A program made the position numbers and the translations under genes. A DNA stretch of 64,000 bases, from assembly GCA_029251785.1 (NCBI GenBank), contig JAQXCQ010000186.1, positions 32,053 through 96,052 of the forward strand, given 5' to 3'. Of the stretch, positions 46,102 through 54,672 are shown one piece after another. The DNA is from Maricaulis sp. Its GTDB lineage: Bacteria > Pseudomonadota > Alphaproteobacteria > Caulobacterales > Maricaulaceae. The notes under the pieces are model-generated. The model was not told the origin of the DNA, did not search any database, and saw nothing but the letters and a program-made list of their open reading frames with translations. Position 1 is the first letter of the stretch; each line of letters begins with the position of its first letter.

Positions 46102-46502
46102 ACACACCCCCTGAAGCTCATCAATGCTTTAGCTACCGATCCCATCAACACGCCCAGGATGTCAATCCTGTTTCCGTGTATTCTAATAATTGATCTGAAC
46201 ACCGGGGCTCAACTCATTTGGCAAGGTGATCAGGTCTCGGGGAATGTGGTGCATTAAGGCAGCGGGTGGGGTAGCAATGAATACCGATCGGATCCTCGGC
46301 AGGCACTGTATTTGTGGATTATGCGGCTACTGCAGATGGTCTGGCTCATTTCAGGTGTCTAGGCGCATCGACCTGATTATGCGGTGCGACGGTTACCTGA
46401 GATGATCACCAACCGGACCATCCACTCCGAAACCACCCAACCTGGATAGATCGGCTTACCGGCCTTGCCGTGGCCACCTAGATGGTCCACGCAATATCCG
46501 CA
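46102..46502. other. Intergenic region upstream of mcrB
   Basis: About 400 bases between the mcrB start and the GIY-YIG gene, both leftward. It must hold the mcrBC promoter. I see no gene, repeat or mobile-element end in it. Confidence 0.45.
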
Positions 46503-47210
46503 CTACTCGCCATCAATGGAAAGGGGTACTCGAAAGTTCGACACGGCCTCGGTGATAAGTGCCTTGGCGGTACCGAATGGCAATTCGAAGAACTCCCTAT
46601 CCGACCTGACTCGAAACTCTGCGAGCGCTTGGTGGGCTGCGGCTTCAGCACCCCGTGGTTCGGTAACAGCCCATGTTCCCCTGACACCGAAAGGTACGAT
46701 TACTCCTGTGGCCGCGTTGATCTCGTTGACCCTGGTAACTGGATCGCGTGTCGTCATCCCGATCTTTAGAATGTTGGGGCTTTCTCTCGTGCCGAGCGCA
46801 TACACTAAGCCCGGAGGCTTAGATATTAAGCGTACCCCGATGAAAATCTCAAGAAGTTGAATTAGTTGCAACCCTTCCAGCTGGTTCATTGCCTGAATTA
46901 TTGCCGGTTGGTCCCCAGCCTTTAACGCCTTACGAAAGGCAGTCAGGCTAGATGAGAGCCGTACAAGTTGTCCATGTGGCCGAAAGGCAAACTGGCACCA
47001 TACGGTAAACCAGTCCCATTGATCGCACTTCCACGAGCGACTGAAGCAGCCTTTGATTTCAGACACTGCCTGTAGTTTCACATCATCAACCACCGTATCA
47101 GTCTCGCCAAGGCACCTAAGAAGTGTCTTTGCGGCGTTTATGCGTCGTTTCTGCGTTTCTGGTTTCACGGGAGCCATACCGAAGCCCCACTTCTGAACGA
47201 TTTTCGTCAA
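46503..47210 (-). CDS. GIY-YIG (T5orf172-type) domain protein
   Basis: A 235-residue protein with a C-terminal GIY-YIG nuclease-like domain of the T5orf172/MUG113 type: PGLVYALGTRESPNILKIGMTTRDPVTRVNEINAATGV, where 'L-V-Y-A-L...L-K-I-G-M-T-T-x-x-P-x-x-R' matches the family core, followed by EAAAHQALAEFRVRSDREFFELP. The N-terminal 120 residues are helical and carry three cysteines (LLRCLGETD, KGCFSRSWKCDQW). T5orf172 proteins occur in phages and mobile elements; DNA cleavage is expected but unproven. It lies between the mcrBC and XRE genes, leftward. Confidence 0.75.
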   Translation of the reverse strand: MTKIVQKWGFGMAPVKPETQKRRINAAKTLLRCLGETDTVVDDVKLQAVSEIKGCFSRSWKCDQWDWFTVWCQFAFRPHGQLVRLSSSLTAFRKALKAGDQPAIIQAMNQLEGLQLIQLLEIFIGVRLISKPPGLVYALGTRESPNILKIGMTTRDPVTRVNEINAATGVIVPFGVRGTWAVTEPRGAEAAAHQALAEFRVRSDREFFELPFGTAKALITEAVSNFRVPLSIDGE

Positions 47211-47532
47211 CTCTCTCTCCTTGGAACCAACACGATCATTTATGGCGACTAGCCGCGGCGCGCAAACGATCCAAGACCGTCAAATCCACAGGCTTTGCCC
47301 CGAGTGGGGCCTTTCCAGGTGCTCAGCGTCTAGCGTCGCCAACACTGTTCTAATATTCAATGCTGTTTGTTGCACGGGCCGGTGGGGGGGGGGCTGTATG
47401 GCGCTGAACGCTTCTCTGATACCGCTGGAGTAGAGTATGGCGGATTGACGCGCGACCCCAGCGGGCAATTTCATAGGATCGCCAAATAGCCATCTGCGTC
47501 TCGAAACAATCCGCAATCAGTATGTAATCGAT
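47211..47532. other. Intergenic region with poly-G tract
   Basis: About 320 bases between two leftward genes. It has a run of G (GGTGGGGGGGGGGCTG near 47382) and no convincing gene. Promoter for the GIY-YIG gene is expected here. Confidence 0.4.
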
Positions 47533-48354
47533 TTATGCTGCGTGCTCTGCAAGCCAGCGGTTTGCGCATTCGTCGAACTGGGCCGACGGAATTTCGATGA
47601 TGGCCGCTTGCCGGACACCTACTACGTGGGTCTCGTAACCGCCTTCGCCTGGTAGCTGAACGAAGTGAGCTGCGCCAAGTTCGTCCATGAAACTTGAGAT
47701 CGCCTCTGCGACTCCCTCTTCAAGCCAAATTTTCGCAGATTTGCCTGAGCGATATCGCACAATGACACGATCCGTGAGATCTGACTGCTCCGTTTCTGAC
47801 AACCCGCGGGTGGCCGCATCCAGCTCAGTAAGAGCTATTTCGTCAAGTTTACATTGTTCCGCGCGTCCAAGAGCAATGTAGGCTTCTTTGCTCGCGAAAG
47901 TTGGGGGGGCTGCGACAGCATCTTCGATCAAGTCGACACCGTCGAGGTTGTCAAAGTTGAGGAGCAGGATTTTATTGTTCAGCGTCACCACCTTGAGCCA
48001 ACCATTCGCTTGCTCGAATTCGTCCGCCCGGTTGATGACGTTAAGTCTCTCCCTATTGCTTATTGGATGCTCGGTGACATTTCCATGCCAGCTTACCGTG
48101 AGTGTGCCCCAACAATGATCGGAGACTTCGCTAGAGTCGACGCCATCAACGTACCTAACAAACTGTGCGGTCCTTAATCCGACGAGATCATCGACCGTAC
48201 AACGGAGCAGTCTTGAAACCTGAAGCAGGCGTTGGCCACTCATCTCGATCTTCCCACTTTCCCATCTGCTGACGGTTTGGGAGGTGGTATTCAACTGTTC
48301 GGCAAGCTTCGCCTGAGTCAGTTCGGACTTTTCACGGAAGAATTTCAATCGCAT
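47533..48354 (-). CDS. XRE family transcriptional regulator with ligand-like C-terminal domain
   Basis: A 273-residue regulator. The ATG at 48354 has GGAG eight bases upstream and starts the classic Cro/C1-type helix-turn-helix: RLKFFREKSELTQAKLAEQLNTTSQTVSRWESGKIEMSGQRLLQVSRLLRCTVDDLVGL. The remaining 200 residues are of mixed alpha/beta type and unknown family (TLTVSWHGNVTEHPIS, LNNKILLLNFDNLDGVDLIEDA), so a sensing domain is plausible. Forty bases upstream of its start lie periodic GTACATTG/ACAATGTAC repeats, probably its own operator. It is divergent from the exonuclease/RT operon, making it a candidate controller of that system. Confidence 0.82.
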   Translation of the reverse strand: MRLKFFREKSELTQAKLAEQLNTTSQTVSRWESGKIEMSGQRLLQVSRLLRCTVDDLVGLRTAQFVRYVDGVDSSEVSDHCWGTLTVSWHGNVTEHPISNRERLNVINRADEFEQANGWLKVVTLNNKILLLNFDNLDGVDLIEDAVAAPPTFASKEAYIALGRAEQCKLDEIALTELDAATRGLSETEQSDLTDRVIVRYRSGKSAKIWLEEGVAEAISSFMDELGAAHFVQLPGEGGYETHVVGVRQAAIIEIPSAQFDECANRWLAEHAA

Positions 48355-48392
48355 TTGTGTGCTCCATTTCGATGCAAGTGAATTATGCCACA

Positions 48393-48437
48393 ACAATGTA
48401 CGGTGTGCAAGTACAATGTGCGTATTGCGTACATTGG
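48393..48437. promoter_or_regulatory. Periodic operator of the XRE regulator
   Basis: Three 9-mers on an exact 18-base spacing: ACAATGTAC (48393-48401), GTACAATGT (48411-48419) and GTACATTGG (48429-48437). The first and third are inverted copies (CAATGTAC / GTACATTG), and the middle one pairs with the first as TGTAC-n8-GTACA. Spacing near two helical turns fits dimer binding to one DNA face. Position 40 bases from the XRE start suggests autoregulation. Confidence 0.65.
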
Positions 48438-48845
48438 TTCAATGAGGAACTCACAAATGCCGACAATCACCCTTCGGGGCGAATGCACACTCGCCATGGT
48501 CGATTGTCTTCGTCTACCTAGTCGTGCCTCGTCTGCAACCACGTGCCGAATCTGCTAATCGACGACTTGCGGCGGCTATGCGGGTCACATGAATTCGGCA
48601 CGTCGCTGAAGAAGATACGCAATCGGCCGCTGACCATTTGTGCCACCGGCGCGTGCGGCCTCAGCGCATTCCGCGCGGGCCTTGAGGTCGAGTAGGAAAC
48701 AGAATCGGCGGGGGCAACGAAGGAGAAGAAATGGCCGAACCGCTTGCATCCCGTGAACAAAGACAAAGTGGTCGACGTAGCGTTGCGCGGCAGGGGTGGT
48801 GATAAATTGCTGCCGTGATGCATTAGCAAAATTCAGAGCATTGCT

Positions 48846-48921
48846 CTCGCTAAGCACATGTCAAAACGGGCATTTAGGTCCAACGGTGAACAAAATCTAA
48901 AACTTGCAAAAGCTTAGCGAG
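48846..48921 (+). other. Inverted repeat, possible RNA element upstream of the RT operon
   Basis: CTCGCTAAGC (48846-48855) and GCTTAGCGAG (48912-48921) are perfect complements with 56 bases between, ending about 45 bases before the exonuclease gene. It may form a stem in a leader or separate RNA; RT-based defence systems often use such flanking RNAs. Not enough to call an RNA gene. Confidence 0.35.
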
Positions 48922-48967
48922 GGTATTGTATAGGAGATAATAGGCTCTCTCGAAACCGACCAGGTAC

Positions 48968-50374
48968 ATGCAAAACTTCATTTTCTACGACATCGAAACT
49001 ACTGGATTAAACATCGAGTTTGATCAAATTTTACAATTTGCAGCGATCCTAACCGACGAAGATCTCAATGAGCTAGATAGGTTCGAAATTCGGTGTCGCT
49101 GCCTGTCATGGGTAGTGCCGTCGCCTATAGCTCTGAAAATTACAAATATCGCGCCCTCTCGACTGACCGAGCCAGCGACACCTACTTTTTACGAGATGAT
49201 CGAACAAGTTTGGCAGAAGTTGAAATCTTGGTCCCCGGCTATTTTCATTGGATACAACTCAATGAAATTTGACGAGCCGTTTTTGCAAAGAGCTTTTTGG
49301 CAAGCCTTGCTCCCCCCCTATCTCACCGTATCAAATGGAAACGCTAGAATGGATTTGCTTCCTCTGATGCAAGCCAGCTCACATCTGTCACAAGATAGCT
49401 TTGTGTTTCCGACGACACCAAGTGGAAACAATGGGTTCAGATTGGACGCTTTGGCTCCCCTTAATGGATATGATCATAGCAATGCGCACGATGCTCTCGC
49501 AGATGTCGAGGCGACATTGCACATGTCGAAGTTAGTCGCGACGCGCGTGCCCGACCTTTGGAAATCAGCAGCGAAACACGCTCCGAAAACAGAAACTGTT
49601 CAGCTGCTTAGCGGCAGAGAACCAGTGCTAGTAGTCGAACACGCAAGGGCTGACGCTAAGATGTGGTGGTGGCAAAGAATTGATGGCCGCGATCAAGGGG
49701 CAAGTAGGGCAACTGTCGTCAACCTAGGCACTCGTTGGGAGAATATGGAAGCTGAGAACGATGAGAATCTCCTAAAACTTCTTCGCATCCCCTCTGCAAA
49801 TATTCGAGAGCTCGCAACCAACAAGGCGCCGCTGCTATTTACACGCAAGCAGGCTTCCAACTTTTGGGGAGTCCAAATGAGTTCGGACGCGATAGACACA
49901 TCAAAATTCCTCATTTCCAACGCGAACTTCACCAAACGCCTGATCAGTCTCACATCGCTTAACCAACAACCGTGGCCCAAGTCCGCACATCTGGAACAGC
50001 AAATATTTGAGGGCTTCCCAAGTCAACGAGACGAAGAAATCATGCACGATTTCTGGCGGAGCGATTGGGAAGGTCGTGACCGCTTGGGCAGGTCTTTCGA
50101 CGATGCACGGTTGAAACAGCTTGCTCAAAGGCTCGTTTACGAATGTTCACCGGGGGCATTGAACGCGGCGGAGCGCGACCGGATTCAGCAGAGTATCTAC
50201 CGTCGCCTAATCGTTGATCACGGAGACAAAAAGTTGTGGAGAACGGTGCCATCTGCACTAAGGGAATTGGCGTCGCAGCGGCTCAGCGATTCAGAAGACT
50301 CAATACTTAACGGATTCGAGGACTGGCTTGAACGTCGACTCACGCACCTGACTTTGGACGCAACGCGGCAGTAA
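48968..50374 (+). CDS. Exonuclease I-like 3'-5' ssDNA exonuclease (DEDDh)
   Basis: A 468-residue homologue of SbcB/ExoI, almost the same length as the E. coli enzyme (475). All catalytic residues are visible: D8 and E10 in FYDIETTGL, D102 in IGYNSMKFDEPFL, H174 and D179 in SNAHDALADVEAT, preceded by GFRLDALAPLNGYDH. The C-terminal ExoI domains follow (FWRSDWEGRDRLGRSFDDARLKQLAQRLVYECSP). ExoI degrades single-stranded DNA from the 3' end. Here it is the first gene of a four-gene operon with primase, reverse transcriptase and nitrilase, 39 bases before the primase start. Its ribosome site is weak (CAGG). It is not the chromosomal sbcB context and was probably acquired. Confidence 0.9.
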   Translation: MQNFIFYDIETTGLNIEFDQILQFAAILTDEDLNELDRFEIRCRCLSWVVPSPIALKITNIAPSRLTEPATPTFYEMIEQVWQKLKSWSPAIFIGYNSMKFDEPFLQRAFWQALLPPYLTVSNGNARMDLLPLMQASSHLSQDSFVFPTTPSGNNGFRLDALAPLNGYDHSNAHDALADVEATLHMSKLVATRVPDLWKSAAKHAPKTETVQLLSGREPVLVVEHARADAKMWWWQRIDGRDQGASRATVVNLGTRWENMEAENDENLLKLLRIPSANIRELATNKAPLLFTRKQASNFWGVQMSSDAIDTSKFLISNANFTKRLISLTSLNQQPWPKSAHLEQQIFEGFPSQRDEEIMHDFWRSDWEGRDRLGRSFDDARLKQLAQRLVYECSPGALNAAERDRIQQSIYRRLIVDHGDKKLWRTVPSALRELASQRLSDSEDSILNGFEDWLERRLTHLTLDATRQ

Positions 50375-50413
50375 CCCTTTCAATTTGTATCTTTGACGCC
50401 TTAAGGTGGCGAA

Positions 50414-51454
50414 ATGGACTGCAAACAACAAACGGATACATTGAACGAATTGACCGTTGGCGCGGTGGGTCGCCTCCTTGGCTTGCGGCTACCATCGTCC
50501 GGAACCATATGTTGTCCATTTGACGACCACCAAGATAAACGCCCCTCGTTCAGCACCTTTGGAGGCGGGATTAGATGGAAATGCTTCGGCTGCAATCGCA
50601 CAGGTGGAGCAATCGACTTCGTGAGCACATTCCTCGATCTCGATTTTGCATCAGCTAAGAAATGGCTCCTCAGTAAGACAATCAACCTCGAAGGTGCCAT
50701 CCAGGTGCCGCGCCCGGTCCAGCATGGATATTTCAACCACAACCAGACGAAAGCTGTGGCGGAGAGCACGCCTGATCACGAAGTGTTCGCTGCTTACCTC
50801 ATGCGTTGCCCAATTTTACCATCGGGTCTCTCGTATTTGGCCGCAAGAGGAATAACGAAAACAACCGTTGAGATGTTTTCAGTTGGTCAAGTGACATCAA
50901 ACCGGCAGCTCCTAAATCAATTGGTTTGCCTCTATGGGTTTGAACGAGTTGCAACCGCTGGCTTATACACAGCAACATCGACTGGGCAGAGATCAATTCC
51001 GGTGTTCAACGATAACAGTTTAGTGTTTCCGTTTATTGAGAAAAATAAAATTACCTACCTTCAGGCAAGGATCTTTGAACGAACCAAAGCACCGAAGTGG
51101 CGCAACTTGGCCCGTCGAAGTCGCAGAATATATAATGCCGACGCAATAGATGGAAAAGCGGCAAAGATTATCATCTGTGAGGGCGTAATAGACACGCTTT
51201 CGGCTGTCGAGCTTGGGCTTACACCGGTCGGTCTATTAGGCGTTTCCGCACAACTAAACAGTCACCAAATGACGAGCCTTCGAAACAAATTGGTCTGCAT
51301 CATGCTGGACTGGGATGCCGCGGGAGAGGGTCGAGCCACCGAACTAAAACAGACTCTTCTGCAATACGGAGTGGCCTCGCACCGACAAGAACGCCCCTCG
51401 AGCACTGCAAACGATTTGAACGATTTCCTTCGCCAGAAGAGAGAAATTCAATGA
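50414..51454 (+). CDS. Short DnaG-type primase: CHC2 zinc finger plus Toprim
   Basis: A 346-residue primase-like protein, much shorter than DnaG (about 600). The zinc finger is CPFDDHQDKRPSF with WKCFGCNRTGGAIDF, giving C34, H39, C57 and C60. The RNA-polymerase/Toprim core has E256 in IIICEGVIDTLSAVELG and the metal pair D299-W-D301 in CIMLDWDAAGEGRATEL. There is no C-terminal helicase-binding domain. DnaG-type enzymes make short RNA primers on single-stranded DNA. Next to a reverse transcriptase it could supply primers or recognise template DNA, which is inference. Its stop overlaps the RT start (ATGA), so the two are translationally coupled. Confidence 0.88.
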   Translation: MDCKQQTDTLNELTVGAVGRLLGLRLPSSGTICCPFDDHQDKRPSFSTFGGGIRWKCFGCNRTGGAIDFVSTFLDLDFASAKKWLLSKTINLEGAIQVPRPVQHGYFNHNQTKAVAESTPDHEVFAAYLMRCPILPSGLSYLAARGITKTTVEMFSVGQVTSNRQLLNQLVCLYGFERVATAGLYTATSTGQRSIPVFNDNSLVFPFIEKNKITYLQARIFERTKAPKWRNLARRSRRIYNADAIDGKAAKIIICEGVIDTLSAVELGLTPVGLLGVSAQLNSHQMTSLRNKLVCIMLDWDAAGEGRATELKQTLLQYGVASHRQERPSSTANDLNDFLRQKREIQ

Positions 51455-54400
51455 ATTTCATAGAACAGCTCACGTTGCCGGAGAACTTGAATTTCGCTTG
51501 GCGAAAGGTAAAGCGTCTGGTCTCGATGGCGGACGGCTATTATGACGCCGCTGAAATCGCCGAGTTTGAAGTGAACCTCAGCGCCGAGCTTGAGGGTATC
51601 CGCAAAAGGCTTGAAAACGGAAACTATCGGAACGAGAAACTGAAGCCGCTCCCAAGGCCAAAAAAGATCTCTGATGGTGAGAGAATCGATCGCCAATACT
51701 ATCACATCGCTATCCGCGACCAGGTCGCCTGGGTTGCCCTAATAAATGTGATCGGTCCGGCAATCGACCAGGAGATGCCATCGTGGAGTTATGGAAATCG
51801 TCTCTATCGGCCCGCCTGGTATGAAGAGGACGAAAAGGATCGCATATCTGCACTCGAAATCGGCCCGTACAGACACGCATCCGGACATCTTTACCGCAAA
51901 TTCCAACACAGCTGGCCGCTATTTCGCAGACACGTAGCACTTACTGCCAAACATATGGTGAAAAATAGTGGGATCGCCGGCACGGAGCTCGAAGAGGCGG
52001 ACCGTTTGGCATATCTCGCTGGCACTCAGGGAAGGCTCGCCTATTTTGGAGCAAATTTCTGGACGCCCCGCGGTCAGGAAACAACCCTGTATCATGCGGG
52101 GATCGACCTAAAACAATTTTATCCGAGCATTAGCATAGACGCAGTCTTAAACGGGTTAACTTCAGCTAATCCAATACTCGGCCAGGACGACAAACTGATT
52201 GGCCTCATTAGAAGTATGCTGAGCTTCAGGCTGAACTTCGATGGTCTTCCAGATCACCTCGCCAAAAACGTAACCCCTCGATATCTCAAACACAAAGTTC
52301 ACGGTATCCCAACAGGTCTTTTTGTGGCGGGGTTTCTGGCTAATGTTGCCATTTTTCCTGTCGACCGTGAAGTTGATGCTCGGATACAGATCAACCGAAA
52401 TGTCGCCCATTTTAGATTTGTGGATGACCATACTATCCTTGCGTATGATTTTGACGAACTATGCGAGTGGATCGAATGGTACGAGAAATTACTGTTGAGT
52501 CACAAAATTGGCCCAGCAGTGAATGCTGACAAATACGACCCTCCCAGTCTAAGAGTTTGGCTCAAAGATCGTCAAAAAAAGTTGGCAAGCGCTGAGTTTA
52601 TACTCAACCGACATCACAAAAATCGGGATACGGCGATTTCCGAGACAAAATTGGATGGCAGAAACCCCACCAAGCTTCTAACCAAAACGTTGGCACAGGT
52701 CTCAGAAATCGCGATGGGTAACATCGATGTGCTCGACGACGGAGACATTCGCACCCTTTTGACCCGGTTAGAGTGGTTGCTCCTCGCGGAGATACCTGAT
52801 CGGGAACTCCGCGCCGACACGCGGGCGGCGTTTGCGGCTGGTCAAATCGCCCGGTTGGCGACCACGTTAATTGAAGAAACCGACGGACTCGTTGAAGCGT
52901 CTCGCGAAGTGGCTTCTCTTAGGGCAAAGCTTCGCAATGAAACAGCCAAAACGAAAACGGGTTCGATCAAGCTCAGATTGCACATAAAAACGGCCAAATA
53001 TGTTTCATTGCAAAATGAATATCGCGATGCAGAGTTAAAGAGACTCACTCACGTGTTCGGTTTGCTTTTTCAGGCCTTTAAGGAATTTCCGGCGAAAGCT
53101 CAGTTGTACCACCGGCTTCACCAGTTTTGCCGACTTACGGGATATCATGGAATAACACAGATCGCTGACTGGATTGGCGAGCAGCAAGATCAGGGTCACC
53201 ACGCATGGGCGGAATATTATGCAGGACTCACACTGCAAATTCTTGGAAGTAGCAGCCTGGTCTGCGCAAAGAATATGATTTCCGGCTCGACCTTGAGGTC
53301 CGAGAAATCCGCATCTCAGCGCCACTTGGAAGAGATCGCGACGCTATCTCCTGAAACATTTGGGCAGGCACTCAGCAGTGTGGCTTGGTTCCACAAATCT
53401 GCACAAACCGGATTCTCGATGTCGCTTCGCGCCACGGCATCAACGCTCGAAAAACACCCGAAATTCGGTGGGCTGGCTAAGCAGCTGTCCCAGTGCGCCG
53501 CAAATAATCTTCTGGCTCAAGACGGAAAGATTGAAGTCGATTGCCTCGCCGCCACTGGGTATTCAGCAGGCGTATGGGCGCACAGAGCCGAGCAATATTT
53601 GAGTTCTGGGGAGGAACCGTCGGAGGCATGGACCGCAATGGTGTCCAACTTTGATTTCTCTTTGAATACCGACGTTAACGCTGCCCGTCGCTATCCCAAA
53701 AAGCTCTCAGATTCGGCGTGGGTGGCGATTTCAAAACCTGACGTTCTTAAGAAGAACGATGCGGGTTGGGTCCGGGAGGCGATTGGAGACCGCGCGGATC
53801 GATTACATCAGGCAAAATTGAACCGCGGACACGCTTTTACTTATGCGGTCGGTAATATTGCAGAGATGGACGATACTTGGATCAGTCTCTCTCGATGGGT
53901 GCAAGATCTGAAGAAGAACGACGACCCGTTCGATCCCCGACGCAGTGAATGGACCGCGCTCGAGATAATTCGGCTGTTGCTTCAAAAATCATTTGCGATT
54001 GACGAGTCGAAAAACCTTCTGGACGCAATAAACCCGAACAATATATTTTTGCCGCTTGCATGGTCCTCTCACCGCCCACATGAGCTCAACACCTGGGAAA
54101 ACTGGCGCGCCATAGTCACGGAAAATGGTGAGTTGAGAATTAGCGAGGGTATAAACCGCATCGCTGATTACCGGTTCCGAATTTACGAATCTGGAATTAG
54201 GGACGGCTCACCGTGGGAGGGTTACTTTCATTCAATTGGGCGTCTCTTACTCGGTTTGCTAGTGTTCGATTTCCGGGCACCACCAATTTGGAATATTCGC
54301 GGAAACGAGCAAGCTGTACCATTCCCGATTGGCGAGTTTTCCCAACAATTGGCTGTCTCAACATCAACACTAAAAATTCTTCAAAGCGCTCTGGAAAAGC

Positions 54401-54672
54401 GTAGCGCCGAGACTCGCAGTTTCAACCGGATGTGGTCGTTGTTTGGTTGGCCTAAGGGGGTTCCACCAAACGATATTGATTTTGACCCTCCAACCCTCGA
54501 AGACCCCAATCAGGTAGTTGCAGCCATTGATGAGGCTCAACGGAACTTAATCGAGAACCAAATATCGGTATCAAACAGCCAACCTCGCCAACTGATCCCG
54601 GTTCGGCTTTCCGGGCCCGTATTGGGCGTCGAGGACGGCGATGCAGAATTGGATCCACTCGATGGTCAGTGA
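51451..54672 (+). CDS. Reverse transcriptase of the UG/DRT (defence) kind, 1073 aa
   Basis: A 1073-residue protein. The N-terminal 400 residues are a reverse transcriptase: NYRNEKLKPLPRPKK and IAIRDQVAWVALINVIGPAID (finger motifs), motif A GIDLKQFYPSISID with D219, motif B HGIPTGLFVAGFL (284-296), and the catalytic FRFVDDHTILAYD with F-V-D-D at 323-326. The motifs differ from retron, group-II intron and DGR enzymes and resemble UG-group, defence-associated RTs such as DRT type 1. Residues 430-1073 are mainly helical with no recognised domain, perhaps a HEAT-like platform. In UG1 enzymes a nitrilase is fused at the C-terminus; here it is a separate downstream gene. It overlaps the primase gene by four bases. 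Confidence 0.88.
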   Translation: MNFIEQLTLPENLNFAWRKVKRLVSMADGYYDAAEIAEFEVNLSAELEGIRKRLENGNYRNEKLKPLPRPKKISDGERIDRQYYHIAIRDQVAWVALINVIGPAIDQEMPSWSYGNRLYRPAWYEEDEKDRISALEIGPYRHASGHLYRKFQHSWPLFRRHVALTAKHMVKNSGIAGTELEEADRLAYLAGTQGRLAYFGANFWTPRGQETTLYHAGIDLKQFYPSISIDAVLNGLTSANPILGQDDKLIGLIRSMLSFRLNFDGLPDHLAKNVTPRYLKHKVHGIPTGLFVAGFLANVAIFPVDREVDARIQINRNVAHFRFVDDHTILAYDFDELCEWIEWYEKLLLSHKIGPAVNADKYDPPSLRVWLKDRQKKLASAEFILNRHHKNRDTAISETKLDGRNPTKLLTKTLAQVSEIAMGNIDVLDDGDIRTLLTRLEWLLLAEIPDRELRADTRAAFAAGQIARLATTLIEETDGLVEASREVASLRAKLRNETAKTKTGSIKLRLHIKTAKYVSLQNEYRDAELKRLTHVFGLLFQAFKEFPAKAQLYHRLHQFCRLTGYHGITQIADWIGEQQDQGHHAWAEYYAGLTLQILGSSSLVCAKNMISGSTLRSEKSASQRHLEEIATLSPETFGQALSSVAWFHKSAQTGFSMSLRATASTLEKHPKFGGLAKQLSQCAANNLLAQDGKIEVDCLAATGYSAGVWAHRAEQYLSSGEEPSEAWTAMVSNFDFSLNTDVNAARRYPKKLSDSAWVAISKPDVLKKNDAGWVREAIGDRADRLHQAKLNRGHAFTYAVGNIAEMDDTWISLSRWVQDLKKNDDPFDPRRSEWTALEIIRLLLQKSFAIDESKNLLDAINPNNIFLPLAWSSHRPHELNTWENWRAIVTENGELRISEGINRIADYRFRIYESGIRDGSPWEGYFHSIGRLLLGLLVFDFRAPPIWNIRGNEQAVPFPIGEFSQQLAVSTSTLKILQSALEKRSAETRSFNRMWSLFGWPKGVPPNDIDFDPPTLEDPNQVVAAIDEAQRNLIENQISVSNSQPRQLIPVRLSGPVLGVEDGDAELDPLDGQ

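Larger units (their letters stand above)
48355..48967. other. Long divergent regulatory/non-coding region
   Basis: A 613-base gap between the XRE gene (leftward) and the exonuclease gene (rightward). Near the XRE end is an operator-like array (48393-48437). The middle, 48440-48830, holds no gene I can defend. At the exonuclease end a 10-bp inverted repeat (48846-48855 and 48912-48921) encloses 56 bases and may be an RNA structure. The operon promoter must lie near here. Confidence 0.6.

Noticed and set aside
46258..46502. Insertion-sequence remnant upstream of mcrB
   Set aside because: No terminal inverted repeats, target duplication or transposase motif could be seen.
48442..48558. A 38-codon rightward frame starting ATGAGGAAC next to the XRE operator
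   Set aside because: No ribosome-binding site and no recognisable features; too short to support.
48585..48857. A 90-codon leftward frame in the gap before the ExoI-like gene
   Set aside because: It starts with GTG without a ribosome site, has an odd composition, and overlaps the inverted repeat; the opposite strand is equally open. Treated as non-coding.
48846..48921. Retron msr/msd RNA
   Set aside because: The RT is two genes away and lacks retron-type motifs; the repeat span of 76 bases is shorter than usual retron RNAs. Kept only as a possible RNA.
51451..54672. Group II intron or diversity-generating retroelement RT
   Set aside because: No intron maturase/endonuclease domain, no intron RNA ends seen and no template/variable repeat pair or target gene nearby.
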